A stretch of 64,000 nt of DNA from Pseudomonas sp. (lineage in GTDB: Bacteria > Pseudomonadota > Gammaproteobacteria > Pseudomonadales > Pseudomonadaceae): assembly GCF_002796985.1 (NCBI RefSeq), contig NZ_PEKX01000004.1:186073-250072 (forward strand). Reading direction: 5' to 3'. Every line of letters starts with the position of its first letter. Positions within the stretch are counted from its first letter, which is position 1. Of this stretch, positions 34,297 to 43,185 are shown piece by piece. The notes under the pieces were generated by a model, which saw nothing but the letters and a program-made list of their open reading frames with translations, made no database searches and was not told the origin of the DNA. The translations under genes and the position numbers were made by a program.

Positions 34297-35055
34297 ATGA
34301 CCTGTGCCCTCTCCCTCGAAGCGCTGGCCTACGACCACCAGCATGGCGAAGAAATCCCGCCGCACTGCCACCCTCAGGCGCAACTGATCCATTCGCTCTC
34401 CGGCGTGATGCTGGTGGGCGCAGCGCAGAGGAACTGGGTGGTGCCGGCCGGTCACGCACTCTGGGTGCCGCCGGGCACCGAGCACCAGATCCGCATGTTC
34501 GGCAACGTGCGCATGCGTACCTTGTTCATGCCCGCATCCACCTGGCCCCGGGGCGGCCAGCAGTGCCAGTTGATCGCGGTAACGCCCTTGCTGCGGGAAC
34601 TGCTGGTTGCCGCCAGCGCGGTGCAGGCCGGTGACGGCAACGAGCACCGCCGCCGCTGCCTGCATGAACTGCTGCTGGTGGAGATGGACGCGGCGCAGAC
34701 GGTCGGCATCCACCTCGCCATGCCGCGCGACCCGCGCCTGCTGCGGCTGTGCAACGCGGTGATCGGCGCACCGGCGGACGAGACCGGCATGGAGGACTGG
34801 GCGCAGCAACTGAACATGAGCAGCCGCACCCTTGCCCGGCTGTTCCAGCGCGAACTGGGGATGAACTTCGGCGACTGGCGCACCCGCGTGCGCATGGTCC
34901 TCAGCCTGCAACGGCTGATCGCCGGCGCCTCGGTACTGGAAGTGGCGCTGGAGCACGGCTACCAGAGCCCGAGCGCCTTTTCGCAGACCTTCAAGCGGAC
35001 CCACGGGCAACTACCCAGCCACTACCAGGCCGTGCGCTCGGTAGCGGCGTACTGA
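34297..35055 (+). CDS. AraC-family regulator with N-terminal cupin
   Basis: A 252-residue AraC protein. The N-terminal cupin has PHCHPQAQLIHSLSGVM and VPPGTEHQI. The C-terminal double helix-turn-helix reads MEDWAQQLNMSSRTLARLFQ and LEVALEHGYQSPSAFSQTFK. This short cupin-AraC type usually senses a small molecule and regulates a neighbouring gene, but no obvious target lies next to it: the map gene is upstream and the downstream gene is convergent. Confidence 0.85.
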   Translation: MTCALSLEALAYDHQHGEEIPPHCHPQAQLIHSLSGVMLVGAAQRNWVVPAGHALWVPPGTEHQIRMFGNVRMRTLFMPASTWPRGGQQCQLIAVTPLLRELLVAASAVQAGDGNEHRRRCLHELLLVEMDAAQTVGIHLAMPRDPRLLRLCNAVIGAPADETGMEDWAQQLNMSSRTLARLFQRELGMNFGDWRTRVRMVLSLQRLIAGASVLEVALEHGYQSPSAFSQTFKRTHGQLPSHYQAVRSVAAY

Positions 35056-35097
35056 GTAGCAGGCCCCAGCGCCGCCCACTTGGCAGCGCTTACGGCA

Positions 35098-35502
35098 TCA
35101 CTCGATGGCGAAGTGGATGCTGTAGTTGACCTTCTCGCCGCGCCGCGCGGTGGCGCGTGTCTGGTACACCTGCACGCTGTAGGTCCCCGAGGCCGGCAGC
35201 GCGCCGCTCCAGTCCTGGCCGACCGAGCCGCCGCCCAGGGCGGTCGATTCACCTGGCTTGTCGCCCGGTGCGAAGAGGTTGAAGTTGGCGTTGCTGCTGC
35301 CGGTGACGCCAACCTTCATGTGTTGCCCGGCCTTGGCCGACAGCGTGTAGAGGACGCTGTCATAGCCCTTGAAGCTGCCTTTGGTGACCGAGCTGCTGGC
35401 GCCCTTGGTGAAGTGCACCGGCACTGTGGTGACGGTATCGGCAGCCAGCGCAAATGCAGGCGTGGCACCCAGCAGGCAGCAGAGCAGGAGGGAAGTTTTC
35501 AT
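35098..35502 (-). CDS. Periplasmic lysozyme inhibitor, PliG/PliI family
   Basis: A 134-residue exported protein with a signal peptide (MKTSLLLCCLLGATPAFALA). The mature part follows the PliI/PliG pattern: VHFTKGASSS, GSFKGYDSVLYTLSAKAGQ, then LPASGTYSVQVYQTRATAR. The SGTY loop is the SGxY-type motif that plugs the lysozyme active site. It would protect peptidoglycan against invertebrate- or goose-type lysozyme. It is the last gene of a minus-strand operon, 31 bases after the EAL phosphodiesterase. An ATG nine bases upstream (35511) is also possible. Confidence 0.75.
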   Translation of the reverse strand: MKTSLLLCCLLGATPAFALAADTVTTVPVHFTKGASSSVTKGSFKGYDSVLYTLSAKAGQHMKVGVTGSSNANFNLFAPGDKPGESTALGGGSVGQDWSGALPASGTYSVQVYQTRATARRGEKVNYSIHFAIE

Positions 35503-35533
35503 GGTGTTCATCCTATGGTCAGGGTTGGGAAAA

Positions 35534-37090
35534 TCATGAAGCGGCCTGCCAGTGATGGCTGGCCACGAAAGCGAGGAATTCATCCAGCGGCATCGCCTTG
35601 CCGAACAGCCAGCCCTGGCCGAACTGCACGCCGCGCTGGCGCAGGTACTGCAGTTGCTCGTCGGTCTCGATACCTTCGGCCACCAGCAACAGGTTCAACT
35701 GGCGCGCCATGGCGATAGTGTGGTCGGTGACCGGACAAGGTGCACCGGCCGACAGCGCCTGGACAAAGGAGCGGTCGATCTTCAGCAGGTCCAGCGGCAG
35801 GCGCCGCAGGTACTGCAGGCTGGAGTAACCGGTACCGAAGTCGTCCAGGGCAATCGGGTGGCCTGCCTGGCGGCTTTGCGTGAGTGTCCGGTGCGCCGCG
35901 TCGATGTTCAACAGACAGCTTTCGGTCACTTCCAGCCAGATGCACTCGGCGGCGATACCCGCCTGTTGCCGGGCTTCCGTCAGCAGCGGGAGGAAGGACC
36001 CGCTGACCACGTCGAAGGCCGCCAGGTTGATCGATACATGCTGCAGCCGCCCCGACGCGAGGCTGGTGCCCAGCTCACGGCAGACGGTGGAGATGACCTG
36101 CGCGGTGATCGATTCGACCAGCCCTGTGGATTCCGCCAGCGGTAGAAAGCTGTCGGGCATGGCCACCGAACCGTCGGCGCGCCGCCAGCGCACCAGGGCT
36201 TCGGCGCCGATGCAGCGGCCATCGCGCAGGTCGAGGATGGGCTGATAGAAGGCGGTGAACGCTTCGTTCGCCACGGCCCGTTTCAGTACAGCCAAGGGCG
36301 ACAGGTGCGCGCCCACGCGCCGGGAAACCGCCCAGCACCACAGGCCGGACAACATCAGGCCCAATGGTGCGAGCATCAGCACATTGCGCCAAAGGTCGCG
36401 GAGCATTTCCTGGCGGCTGACGGCGGCGACGGTCTGCCAGTTGCCGTGGGCTACCCGGGTGTACACGTAGCCGCCCCGCAGCCCGGAATGCGGCTCGCTG
36501 TGGATACGCGTGAGCACCTGGGCGAAAGCGGCGGCGGGTGCGCCCAGCCAATGGCCCGTCGGCGTGCCCAGCGCCAGGCTGACGCCGGGCGCGAGGGTGG
36601 TCTCGAGGAAGTGTTCCGGGTCGATCAGCAGATTGAACGCGGCGTCCTGCAAGGCCAGCATGGGCTTGGCCGGCGCCACGAAGGGCGGCACGTTGACCGA
36701 CACGCCGAGGCCTTCGCGGGTGCGAAACTCCGCCGGCCAACGACGCGCACCGCTACCGACCTCCCCCCAGGAGCTGCAGACGAAGACTTCTTCCTCGGCA
36801 TAGCCCACCGCCTTCACCGCCAGCGTGTCGATGGCCACCAGGCGCATCTGCTCGATGCCATCCAGGGAGCACGGCGGCAGCGGCGAACTGTTCAGTGCCC
36901 TGAGCGCTACGGCGGCTTGGGCGAAGGTGCTGTCCGCCCGCTCTGAGGCGAGTCTTGCCAGGGTTTCCAGGCGTTCAGCGGTGTGCTGCATGACCAGGTG
37001 CCAGGCCAGGTAGCCGGTGCCGGTGAGGACCAGAGCGACACCCAGCAGGCTGGCGATGACGCCGGTCCTGACGATGCGAGCGCGACTCAT
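35534..37090 (-). CDS. CSS-motif EAL c-di-GMP phosphodiesterase, PdeC-like
   Basis: A 518-residue inner-membrane enzyme. Transmembrane helix 1 (about 10-32) is followed by a periplasmic CSS domain with Cys74 and the CSS triplet at 105-107. Transmembrane helix 2 (about 236-256) leads to a cytoplasmic EAL domain: EAL at 297-299, DDFGTGYSS at 416-424, KIDRSF at 437-442. The catalytic residues appear intact, so it should cleave c-di-GMP. In E. coli PdeC the two periplasmic Cys form a DsbA/B-controlled disulfide that sets activity; spacing here is nearly the same. It lies 48 bases after the autotransporter gene. Confidence 0.9.
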   Translation of the reverse strand: MSRARIVRTGVIASLLGVALVLTGTGYLAWHLVMQHTAERLETLARLASERADSTFAQAAVALRALNSSPLPPCSLDGIEQMRLVAIDTLAVKAVGYAEEEVFVCSSWGEVGSGARRWPAEFRTREGLGVSVNVPPFVAPAKPMLALQDAAFNLLIDPEHFLETTLAPGVSLALGTPTGHWLGAPAAAFAQVLTRIHSEPHSGLRGGYVYTRVAHGNWQTVAAVSRQEMLRDLWRNVLMLAPLGLMLSGLWCWAVSRRVGAHLSPLAVLKRAVANEAFTAFYQPILDLRDGRCIGAEALVRWRRADGSVAMPDSFLPLAESTGLVESITAQVISTVCRELGTSLASGRLQHVSINLAAFDVVSGSFLPLLTEARQQAGIAAECIWLEVTESCLLNIDAAHRTLTQSRQAGHPIALDDFGTGYSSLQYLRRLPLDLLKIDRSFVQALSAGAPCPVTDHTIAMARQLNLLLVAEGIETDEQLQYLRQRGVQFGQGWLFGKAMPLDEFLAFVASHHWQAAS

Positions 37091-37138
37091 GATGGGTCTC
37101 CAGAGGGCGCACGGCGTGCGCCCGAGCGGGATGGTCCG

Positions 37139-40100
37139 CTACCAGAGGTAGCGGTAGCCGAGGGTCAGCGCCAGCGGCTGCTCGATCTCGTGGCCATTGG
37201 CGTAGTGGGCTTCGACCATCAGCTTCTGGTGGGTGCTCACCAGCAGCGAGCCGCCCGCGCCCAGTTCGGCGCGTGAGCCCGGTAGCTGGTTGTCCAGCGC
37301 ATGGCCGTTGACCTTGACCGTGCTGTCGCCGGCCAGTTCATCGATCACCGAGGCGCTGAAGTAGCCCTGCACCTGCATGCCCGAATCGAGCTGCCAGTTG
37401 CGTCCGGCGCGGCCACCGGCGCGGGCCTGGACGGAGTCCACGGCATCACCGTCGACTTCCAGGCCGTCGCTGCTGGTGTACTGCGGCCCTTGCAGATGCG
37501 CGCCGGCTAGCTGCACCTGGGGTTCGACGAACCAGCCCTGGCCCAGTTGGATCGTGCGGCCCAGTTCGACGCTGGCGCCGTAGGCGTCGGAGTCATAGTG
37601 GCCGCGTACCTGGCTGCCCAGGTTGGTGGGCACCTTCACCTCGCCACGCAGATGGTCAACCTTCAGCACCGAGTCGAGATACCAGCCGTCTTCGCGCACA
37701 TAGGTGGCGTAGAGGGCAACAGTGCGGCTGTCGAGGTCACCGGAGCTGTGTTCACCGAAGTCCTGGTCGGAATGGCCGATGCCGAGCATGCCGCCGACAT
37801 AGAGAGTTCCCCCGCTCTGCTCGATGGCGCGATCGGCGCCGACCTCGGCACCGCTCATGTTCTGCTCGAAGGCGCGGCTGTCGCCGCTGTCCACGTTCAA
37901 CTTGCCGCCCGCGGTGCGGGTCCACAGGCCGCCCTGGTCGTGGCCCTGGCGCAGCTCGCCGAGCCGCCGGGTCAGGGTGCCCAGCTCGCTCTGCCAGAGG
38001 TTGGCGGCCGCCGTCTGCATGCCCAGCGCCGCGTTGGCGCCCTTGGACAGGCGCTGCGCCTGGCCGAGCGAGCGGGTTGCCGGCACCAGAGAGGTCATCG
38101 GGATGGCCTGGCTGGTGGGCTGGGACGGAACCGTTACCGGCGGCTGGGACTGAGTGAGCGCCGTCATCGGGACAGCGGTGGTCTGGGGAAGCGGCACCGG
38201 CTGCGGCGGGATCGACGGATTCTGCGCCGTCATCGGAATACTGGCGCCTTGGGGCGCTGGAATCCTTTGCGGCGGAATCGATGGATTCAGCGCCGTCATC
38301 GGGATGCTGCTGCCGTTGGGCAGCGGCACCTTCTGCGGCGGGAGCGAAGGATTCAGTGCGGTCATCGGGATGCTGCTGCCATTGGGCAGCGGCACCTTCT
38401 GCGGCGGGAGAGAAGGATTCAGCGCGGTCATCGGAATACTGCTGCCATTGGGCAGCGGCACCTTCTGCGGCTGCATCGAGGGCGTCAGGGCAGTCATCGG
38501 CGCGACTTGCCCCGACTGCACCAGGTACCAGTCATTGCCCTGCCGCTGCAGGCTGTAGCGGAAAGCACCGGCGTCCACATGGCCGCCGAGCAGGCTGAAC
38601 TGCCCGGCGCCACCCGCGGTACCCACCAGCTTCAACGGATCGCCCTGGGCATCCCGGCCACTGTCGGCCACCAAAATCTCGTGGCTGCCCTGCGCCTGCC
38701 CCTGTACCGACAGCAGGTCGCCCTGGGAGCTGGCAAGGTCGGTCTTCATGCGGAAGCGGCCGTTGCCGCTGAGGTCGCCATTGACCGTCAGCACCTGGTA
38801 GCCCGAGCCACCGAAGGCCACCGTGGTGTCTTGCAGTTTCAGGTTGCCGACCGAGGAGTTGCCGTCGAACAGCCAGGTGCTGGAGCGCAAGTCGAGGTCC
38901 AGTCGGCCACGGGTCGGCTCCTGCAATTGTGCGTTGCCACGCAGCGAACTGCCGTCCGCCGTCAGGTCGAATTGGCCGTTGCCGGCGACGCTGGCGAGTG
39001 TCGCCGTATCGACGGTGGTGCCGCTCAGGGTGGCCTGCAACGTACTGTCCGGTTGGATGACGAAGGCCTGGCCATTCACCGAGGTCAGCTGGCTGCCTTG
39101 CGCGCTGACCTGGCCATGGCTGCCATTCAAGGTCTCGATCAGGGCATCGTGCCCGGTCAGCCGGGTATCGGTCAGCGTCAGTTGACCAGCGCCCTGCCCG
39201 GCCATGAAGCGCGCGGTGCTGCCATCGACGTTCGCCACTGAGCCCTGCAGTACGCTGATGCGGCTGTCGCCATCGATCTCCAGGGCCGCAGCCTCGGAGC
39301 CCACGCTCAACAGCTGGGTGCGTTCCAGCTCGATGCTGCTGGACTGGCGCACCCAGGCGCCCGACGCCCGGCGGCCTTCGGTGAAGATCGAGCCATCGCT
39401 CATGCGGATGGCCGAGCCGGAGGCGGAAACCAGCGCGGCGGCATTCTCGCCCAGGGTGTGCACGCTGCTGCCCTGGCTCAGTTGGGCGCGGCTGGCGTTG
39501 CGCAGCGTCACGCCCTCGCCAGCAATCGCGTCGGTGAGGACTTGCGTATTCACCAGCGACAGCGGGCCGCTGCCGGAGAGGCTCACGCCGGCGCTTTCCG
39601 CCTGGTGCGTATGGATCTGCGAATCCGTGACGGTGCCAGCCAGGGCGTTGCCCTCAACGACGATGCCGCTGCTGGTCATGGCGAAGGTCTCGATGGTTGA
39701 ACGCTGCACCTGCAGGGTGGATTGCTGGCCCAGGTGGATCCCTGGACTGAGGAGGCCGCGCGTGACGACGCTGGAGTCGTTCAGTAGCAGCGTGCCGTTG
39801 TCGACCTGGATGGCCGGGCTGCGGGAGCCCAGCGTGGTCAGACTGCTGCCGGAGGTCAGGCTCACACTGCCCTGGTCATGCACGCTCAGCGCCGGGGCAT
39901 CGCTGCCCTGGGTTTGCGCCTCGAGCGAGCCCGCGTCCACGGTGGCGCTGTCGAATACTTCCAGCGCGCCGCCACTGCCGGTATTGCCCGCGAACACGTC
40001 CTGCAGCGAGAAATCCGTGCCCTGCACGCTAATGGCCGGACCGTTGCTGCTGACCTCGACGCGCGACTGCGCCAGCGCGTGCGGCAACGCACTGGCGGCG

Positions 40101-40216
40101 CTGAAGGATTGCGGGGAATTGAAGTCGGCCGCCATCGCCGGCGCGGCGATGAGCACGGCGATGATCAGTGCCAGAGGGCTGTAGGAAAGGTTGGGCCTAC
40201 GCGTGAGGGGTTCCAT
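37139..40216 (-). CDS. Large autotransporter with proline-rich repeat linker
   Basis: A 1025-residue type Va autotransporter. A signal peptide (cleavage after AMA, about 29) leads into a beta-helix passenger (about 30-560). It contains many short Ser/Thr/Gly repeats of the kind LTLTDTRLTG and is similar to pertactin-like passengers. Residues 573-705 form six 22-residue proline-rich repeats (PMTALNPSLPPQKVPLPNG...). A C-terminal barrel (about 765-1025) ends LTLGYRYLW with a terminal aromatic. It should display the passenger on the cell surface as an adhesin-type protein. The ATG at 40216 has AGGTGA upstream. It heads an operon with the phosphodiesterase and lysozyme inhibitor. Confidence 0.85.
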   Translation of the reverse strand: MEPLTRRPNLSYSPLALIIAVLIAAPAMAADFNSPQSFSAASALPHALAQSRVEVSSNGPAISVQGTDFSLQDVFAGNTGSGGALEVFDSATVDAGSLEAQTQGSDAPALSVHDQGSVSLTSGSSLTTLGSRSPAIQVDNGTLLLNDSSVVTRGLLSPGIHLGQQSTLQVQRSTIETFAMTSSGIVVEGNALAGTVTDSQIHTHQAESAGVSLSGSGPLSLVNTQVLTDAIAGEGVTLRNASRAQLSQGSSVHTLGENAAALVSASGSAIRMSDGSIFTEGRRASGAWVRQSSSIELERTQLLSVGSEAAALEIDGDSRISVLQGSVANVDGSTARFMAGQGAGQLTLTDTRLTGHDALIETLNGSHGQVSAQGSQLTSVNGQAFVIQPDSTLQATLSGTTVDTATLASVAGNGQFDLTADGSSLRGNAQLQEPTRGRLDLDLRSSTWLFDGNSSVGNLKLQDTTVAFGGSGYQVLTVNGDLSGNGRFRMKTDLASSQGDLLSVQGQAQGSHEILVADSGRDAQGDPLKLVGTAGGAGQFSLLGGHVDAGAFRYSLQRQGNDWYLVQSGQVAPMTALTPSMQPQKVPLPNGSSIPMTALNPSLPPQKVPLPNGSSIPMTALNPSLPPQKVPLPNGSSIPMTALNPSIPPQRIPAPQGASIPMTAQNPSIPPQPVPLPQTTAVPMTALTQSQPPVTVPSQPTSQAIPMTSLVPATRSLGQAQRLSKGANAALGMQTAAANLWQSELGTLTRRLGELRQGHDQGGLWTRTAGGKLNVDSGDSRAFEQNMSGAEVGADRAIEQSGGTLYVGGMLGIGHSDQDFGEHSSGDLDSRTVALYATYVREDGWYLDSVLKVDHLRGEVKVPTNLGSQVRGHYDSDAYGASVELGRTIQLGQGWFVEPQVQLAGAHLQGPQYTSSDGLEVDGDAVDSVQARAGGRAGRNWQLDSGMQVQGYFSASVIDELAGDSTVKVNGHALDNQLPGSRAELGAGGSLLVSTHQKLMVEAHYANGHEIEQPLALTLGYRYLW
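38102..38500 (-). repeat. Six in-frame 66-bp tandem repeats in the autotransporter
   Basis: Each unit encodes about 22 residues starting PMTA and ending near PNGSSI. Units two and three are nearly identical and the outer ones have drifted; unit six has one extra codon and a partial seventh unit follows. The repeats form the stalk between passenger and barrel. Copy number could change by slippage or recombination. Confidence 0.85.
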
Positions 40217-40365
40217 GGTGAGTCACCTAGAGGGGAAGTGATTGACGCCATTGTTTGCGTGCCCGCTCAAAGTGAGGATGCGAAAACCAGTCACGTTTTG
40301 TAGGAAAATGATTACACGACGGGTATCGCCATACCCTAGAGTGAACGCCAACCCAGGGGGGAAAC
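40217..40365. promoter_or_regulatory. Divergent promoter with GGGTAT-N4-ATACCC dyad
   Basis: The 149-base gap between the autotransporter and the REC-HTH-PAS gene holds a perfect 6-4-6 inverted repeat at 40321-40336, 30 bases before the regulator's ATG. It is a plausible binding site for the regulator's own LuxR-type helix-turn-helix, controlling both directions. Confidence 0.5.
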
Positions 40366-42105
40366 ATGGCGCGAATACTGATCGCCGACGAACATCCGAT
40401 GACCCGCTACGCCGTGCGCATGCTGCTGCAGGCCGAGCGGCATGTGGTGGTCGGCGAGGCGAACACCGGCATCGAAGCCCTGAGCCTGACCACCAGCCTG
40501 TCGCCGGACCTGCTGATCATCGACATCGACCTGTCGCAACTCACCGGCCTGGATGTCATCGCGCGGCTGCGCGCCCGTGGTCTGACGCTGCCGATCCTGG
40601 GCTACAACACGCAGGATTCGGAGCACTACGTCGGCCGCTTCCTGCAGGTGGGCGCCTCCGGCTTCGTCAGCAAGCACCAGGACATCGACCGGCTCAAGGA
40701 AGCCCTGGCCGTGGTCCTGCGCGGGCACAGCTACTTCCCCGCCGAGATGCTCGGCAGCGTGCACCGCGGCAGCCTCAACGAGAACGACGCCGAGCGCGTG
40801 GCCTCGCTGTCCAACCGCGAACTGAGCGTGCTCAGCCTGCTCGCCAGCGGCTACAGCAACCAGGAAATCGCCCGCGAGCTGACCATCAGCGACAAGTCCG
40901 TCAGCACCTACCGCGCGCGCATGCGCAGCAAGCTCAACCTGTCCAGCATGCTCGAACTGATCGACTTCGCCCGGCGCAACCGCCTCGCGGCCCCGGCCAG
41001 CCAGCACCACTCCCGCGAAGCCGAAGCGGGCGAGGCGCCGATGTGGCGCTCCATGGTGGAGAGTCTGCCGGCGGCCTTCTACGTTCGCGATACCGAAGCG
41101 CGCCTGGTGTACGCCAACCCGGCGCACCTGGAGCTGTACCAGGCGCAGCCCGACGACGTGCTGGGCACCCGCACCACCGATGTGGACTGGTACCCGCCCA
41201 CGGATGCGAAGAACATGCTGCGTTTCCTGCAGCGCGCCATCGCCGACGAGCAATCCTTCAACAAGGACATCGAACTCACCGTGCACGGCGAGCGCCGCGT
41301 GTTGCACCACTGGGGTACGCCCTATCGCGACGGCGACGGCAACCTGCTCGGGATGATCTGCTGCAGCACCGACATCACCGAGCGCTACGACCAACTCAAC
41401 GAACTGCGCAGCCGTGCCGAGGCCAGCGAACTGGCGCACCAGCAACTGACCAACCTGTTCACCAGTGCCACCACGCACCTCAACGAGCGCATCCAGGCAC
41501 TCGCCGACACCCTTGAGCAACCCGGGTCCGGGGACCTTGAGCAGGCCCGGACGATTCTCGAAGAGCTCCGGGTGCATGGCGCTTCGCTCAAACGTGCGCT
41601 CATTGCGCAGGACGAGGTGCCGTTGCTGCCTGCGCGGCTGGACGAGCTGGCGGCCGAAGTCCTTGGCGTCCTGCAGCGGCAGGCCGAGCTGAAGCGCCTG
41701 CCGTTGAAGCTGGAGACCGACGCCCGCTCGCGGCAAACCGTGCTGGTCGACGCCAAGTCCCTGCGCGAAGCCCTGCGCCACCTGGGCCTGTACGTCATCG
41801 ACCTGACCGACAGTGGCAGCGTGCGGCTCAAAATCACCGCCAGCCCGAAGCAGGAGCAGCTGGGCGTACGGCTGACGCTGGAAGGCATCCCCAGCGCCAA
41901 GCGGCGCGAGCTGCGCGCCTACTCCCTCTCCGAACTGACCATGGACTACCCGGCACGCAACCCGGCGCGCAACAGCCTGAGCCTGAACATCGCCCAGCAC
42001 CTGATCAACAGCATCGGCGGCGAGCTGCAGGTCTCCCACCTGGCCGAACAGGGCTGCTGCGCCACGGTGCACCTGTTGCTGTCACGCCAGAGCGACCGGC
42101 ACTAG
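40366..42105 (+). CDS. Unusual hybrid regulator: receiver, LuxR HTH, PAS, degenerate kinase-like domain
   Basis: A 579-residue protein. Residues 1-125 are a receiver domain (ILIADEHP, phospho-acceptor Asp53 in IIDID, Lys103). Residues 148-205 are a NarL/LuxR helix-turn-helix (LSNRELSVLSLLASGYSNQE, SDKSVSTYRARM). Residues about 222-345 are a PAS domain (FYVRDTEARLVYANPAHLEL, GMICCSTDITER). The tail (about 365-579) looks like a histidine kinase core without a recognisable phospho-His or nucleotide N-box, ending IAQHLINSIGGELQVSH. Finding the DNA-binding domain in the middle of the chain is unusual. GGGGGAAA precedes the ATG. It is divergent from the autotransporter operon. Confidence 0.8.
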   Translation: MARILIADEHPMTRYAVRMLLQAERHVVVGEANTGIEALSLTTSLSPDLLIIDIDLSQLTGLDVIARLRARGLTLPILGYNTQDSEHYVGRFLQVGASGFVSKHQDIDRLKEALAVVLRGHSYFPAEMLGSVHRGSLNENDAERVASLSNRELSVLSLLASGYSNQEIARELTISDKSVSTYRARMRSKLNLSSMLELIDFARRNRLAAPASQHHSREAEAGEAPMWRSMVESLPAAFYVRDTEARLVYANPAHLELYQAQPDDVLGTRTTDVDWYPPTDAKNMLRFLQRAIADEQSFNKDIELTVHGERRVLHHWGTPYRDGDGNLLGMICCSTDITERYDQLNELRSRAEASELAHQQLTNLFTSATTHLNERIQALADTLEQPGSGDLEQARTILEELRVHGASLKRALIAQDEVPLLPARLDELAAEVLGVLQRQAELKRLPLKLETDARSRQTVLVDAKSLREALRHLGLYVIDLTDSGSVRLKITASPKQEQLGVRLTLEGIPSAKRRELRAYSLSELTMDYPARNPARNSLSLNIAQHLINSIGGELQVSHLAEQGCCATVHLLLSRQSDRH

Positions 42106-42150
42106 CTGCGAGCGCGCCGTCGCCCCGTGTAAGGCAGGTGCGGGCACCTA

Positions 42151-42187
42151 GGCCATGCCCGCGATCGTGCCCACGGCGCGCTTCTAC
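42151..42187. repeat. Intergenic repeat, CGCCCGCGATCGTG family, second copy
   Basis: GGCCATGCCCGCGATCGTG and the following bases match the element at 5814-5851. It lies in the 97-base convergent gap between the hybrid regulator and a LysR gene. Confidence 0.5.
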
Positions 42188-42202
42188 CATCAGACGCCGT
42201 CG

Positions 42203-43096
42203 TCAAACCACTTCGGCGATCTGCTCGCGCAACCACCGATGCGCCGGGTCGCGGTGCGAGCGCTCGTCCCAGAGCATCGACATCTCGTAGCCCGGCACCT
42301 CCACCGGTGCCTCCACCACGCGCAGCGCCGGGTTATCCCGCACCAACCGCGCCGGCACCATGGCCACCAGGTCGCTGCTGGCCAGTGCCGAGATGACGAA
42401 GAGGAAATGCGGCACCGACAGCGCCACGCGCCGGCTCAGCCCCACCGCTGCCAACACCTCGTCGGTCACGCCGCTGAAGCCGCCGCCGTCGGGCGAGACC
42501 ATCACATGCTCCAGCCGGCAGAACTGCGCCAGGGTCGGCTTGCGTTTGAGCTTCGGGTGCCCGGCGCGGCCGGCCAGCACATAGCGTTCGGTGAACAGCG
42601 TACGGCGGCGCATGCCCGGCGGGCTGCCTTCGGTGGTGTGGAAGGCCAGGTCGATATCGCCCTGCTCCGCCTGCCGGGCGACACGCGGCGGCGACAGTTC
42701 CAGCAGGGCCAGACGTGTGCCCGGTGCGCTGCCGCGAATGGCACTCAACGCCGGCAGCAGGATGGTGGATTCGCCGTAGTCGGTCGCGGCAATGTGCCAG
42801 GTGTTGTCCGCCTGGGCCGGGTCGAAAGGTGCTGACGGCGCCACCGCCTGCTCCAGCGCCTCCAGGGCGATGCGCAATGGCTCGCGCAGGGATTCGGCCC
42901 GCGCCGTCGGGCGCATGCCGCGCGGGCCGGGCAACAGCAGCGGGTCGTCGAAGATATCGCGCAGCTTCGCCAGGTGCACGCTAACCGATGGCTGCGAGAA
43001 GTTCAGCCGCTCCGCCGCACGGGTCACGTTGTGCTCGGAAAGCAGCACGTCCAGGGTCACCAGCAGGTTGAGGTCGAGCCTGCGCAGATTATTCAT
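42203..43096 (-). CDS. LysR-type regulator beside a quinone reductase
   Basis: A 297-residue LysR protein of the NodD/SyrM-like group (LRRLDLNLLVTLDVLLSEHN, LNFSQPSVSVHLAKLRDIF, PGPRGMRPTARAE). The ATG at 43096 has AGG upstream. It is divergent from the quinone reductase gene over an 89-base gap with repeated ATACC elements, and probably controls it in response to a quinone or phenolic compound. Confidence 0.85.
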   Translation of the reverse strand: MNNLRRLDLNLLVTLDVLLSEHNVTRAAERLNFSQPSVSVHLAKLRDIFDDPLLLPGPRGMRPTARAESLREPLRIALEALEQAVAPSAPFDPAQADNTWHIAATDYGESTILLPALSAIRGSAPGTRLALLELSPPRVARQAEQGDIDLAFHTTEGSPPGMRRRTLFTERYVLAGRAGHPKLKRKPTLAQFCRLEHVMVSPDGGGFSGVTDEVLAAVGLSRRVALSVPHFLFVISALASSDLVAMVPARLVRDNPALRVVEAPVEVPGYEMSMLWDERSHRDPAHRWLREQIAEVV

Positions 43097-43185
43097 TCAT
43101 ATACCTGGGATACCGGATATTCATTTCTACTATACCTGCGGCAATCGCATCCTGCGCACACCCCCTCTCAACGGATGCAGCCGCC

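Noticed and set aside
38102..38500. Direct repeats considered as a CRISPR array
   Set aside because: Units are contiguous, in frame and coding, with no unique spacers.
37547..39241. 564-codon frame antisense to the autotransporter
   Set aside because: Its apparent repeats mirror the coding repeats of the minus-strand gene.
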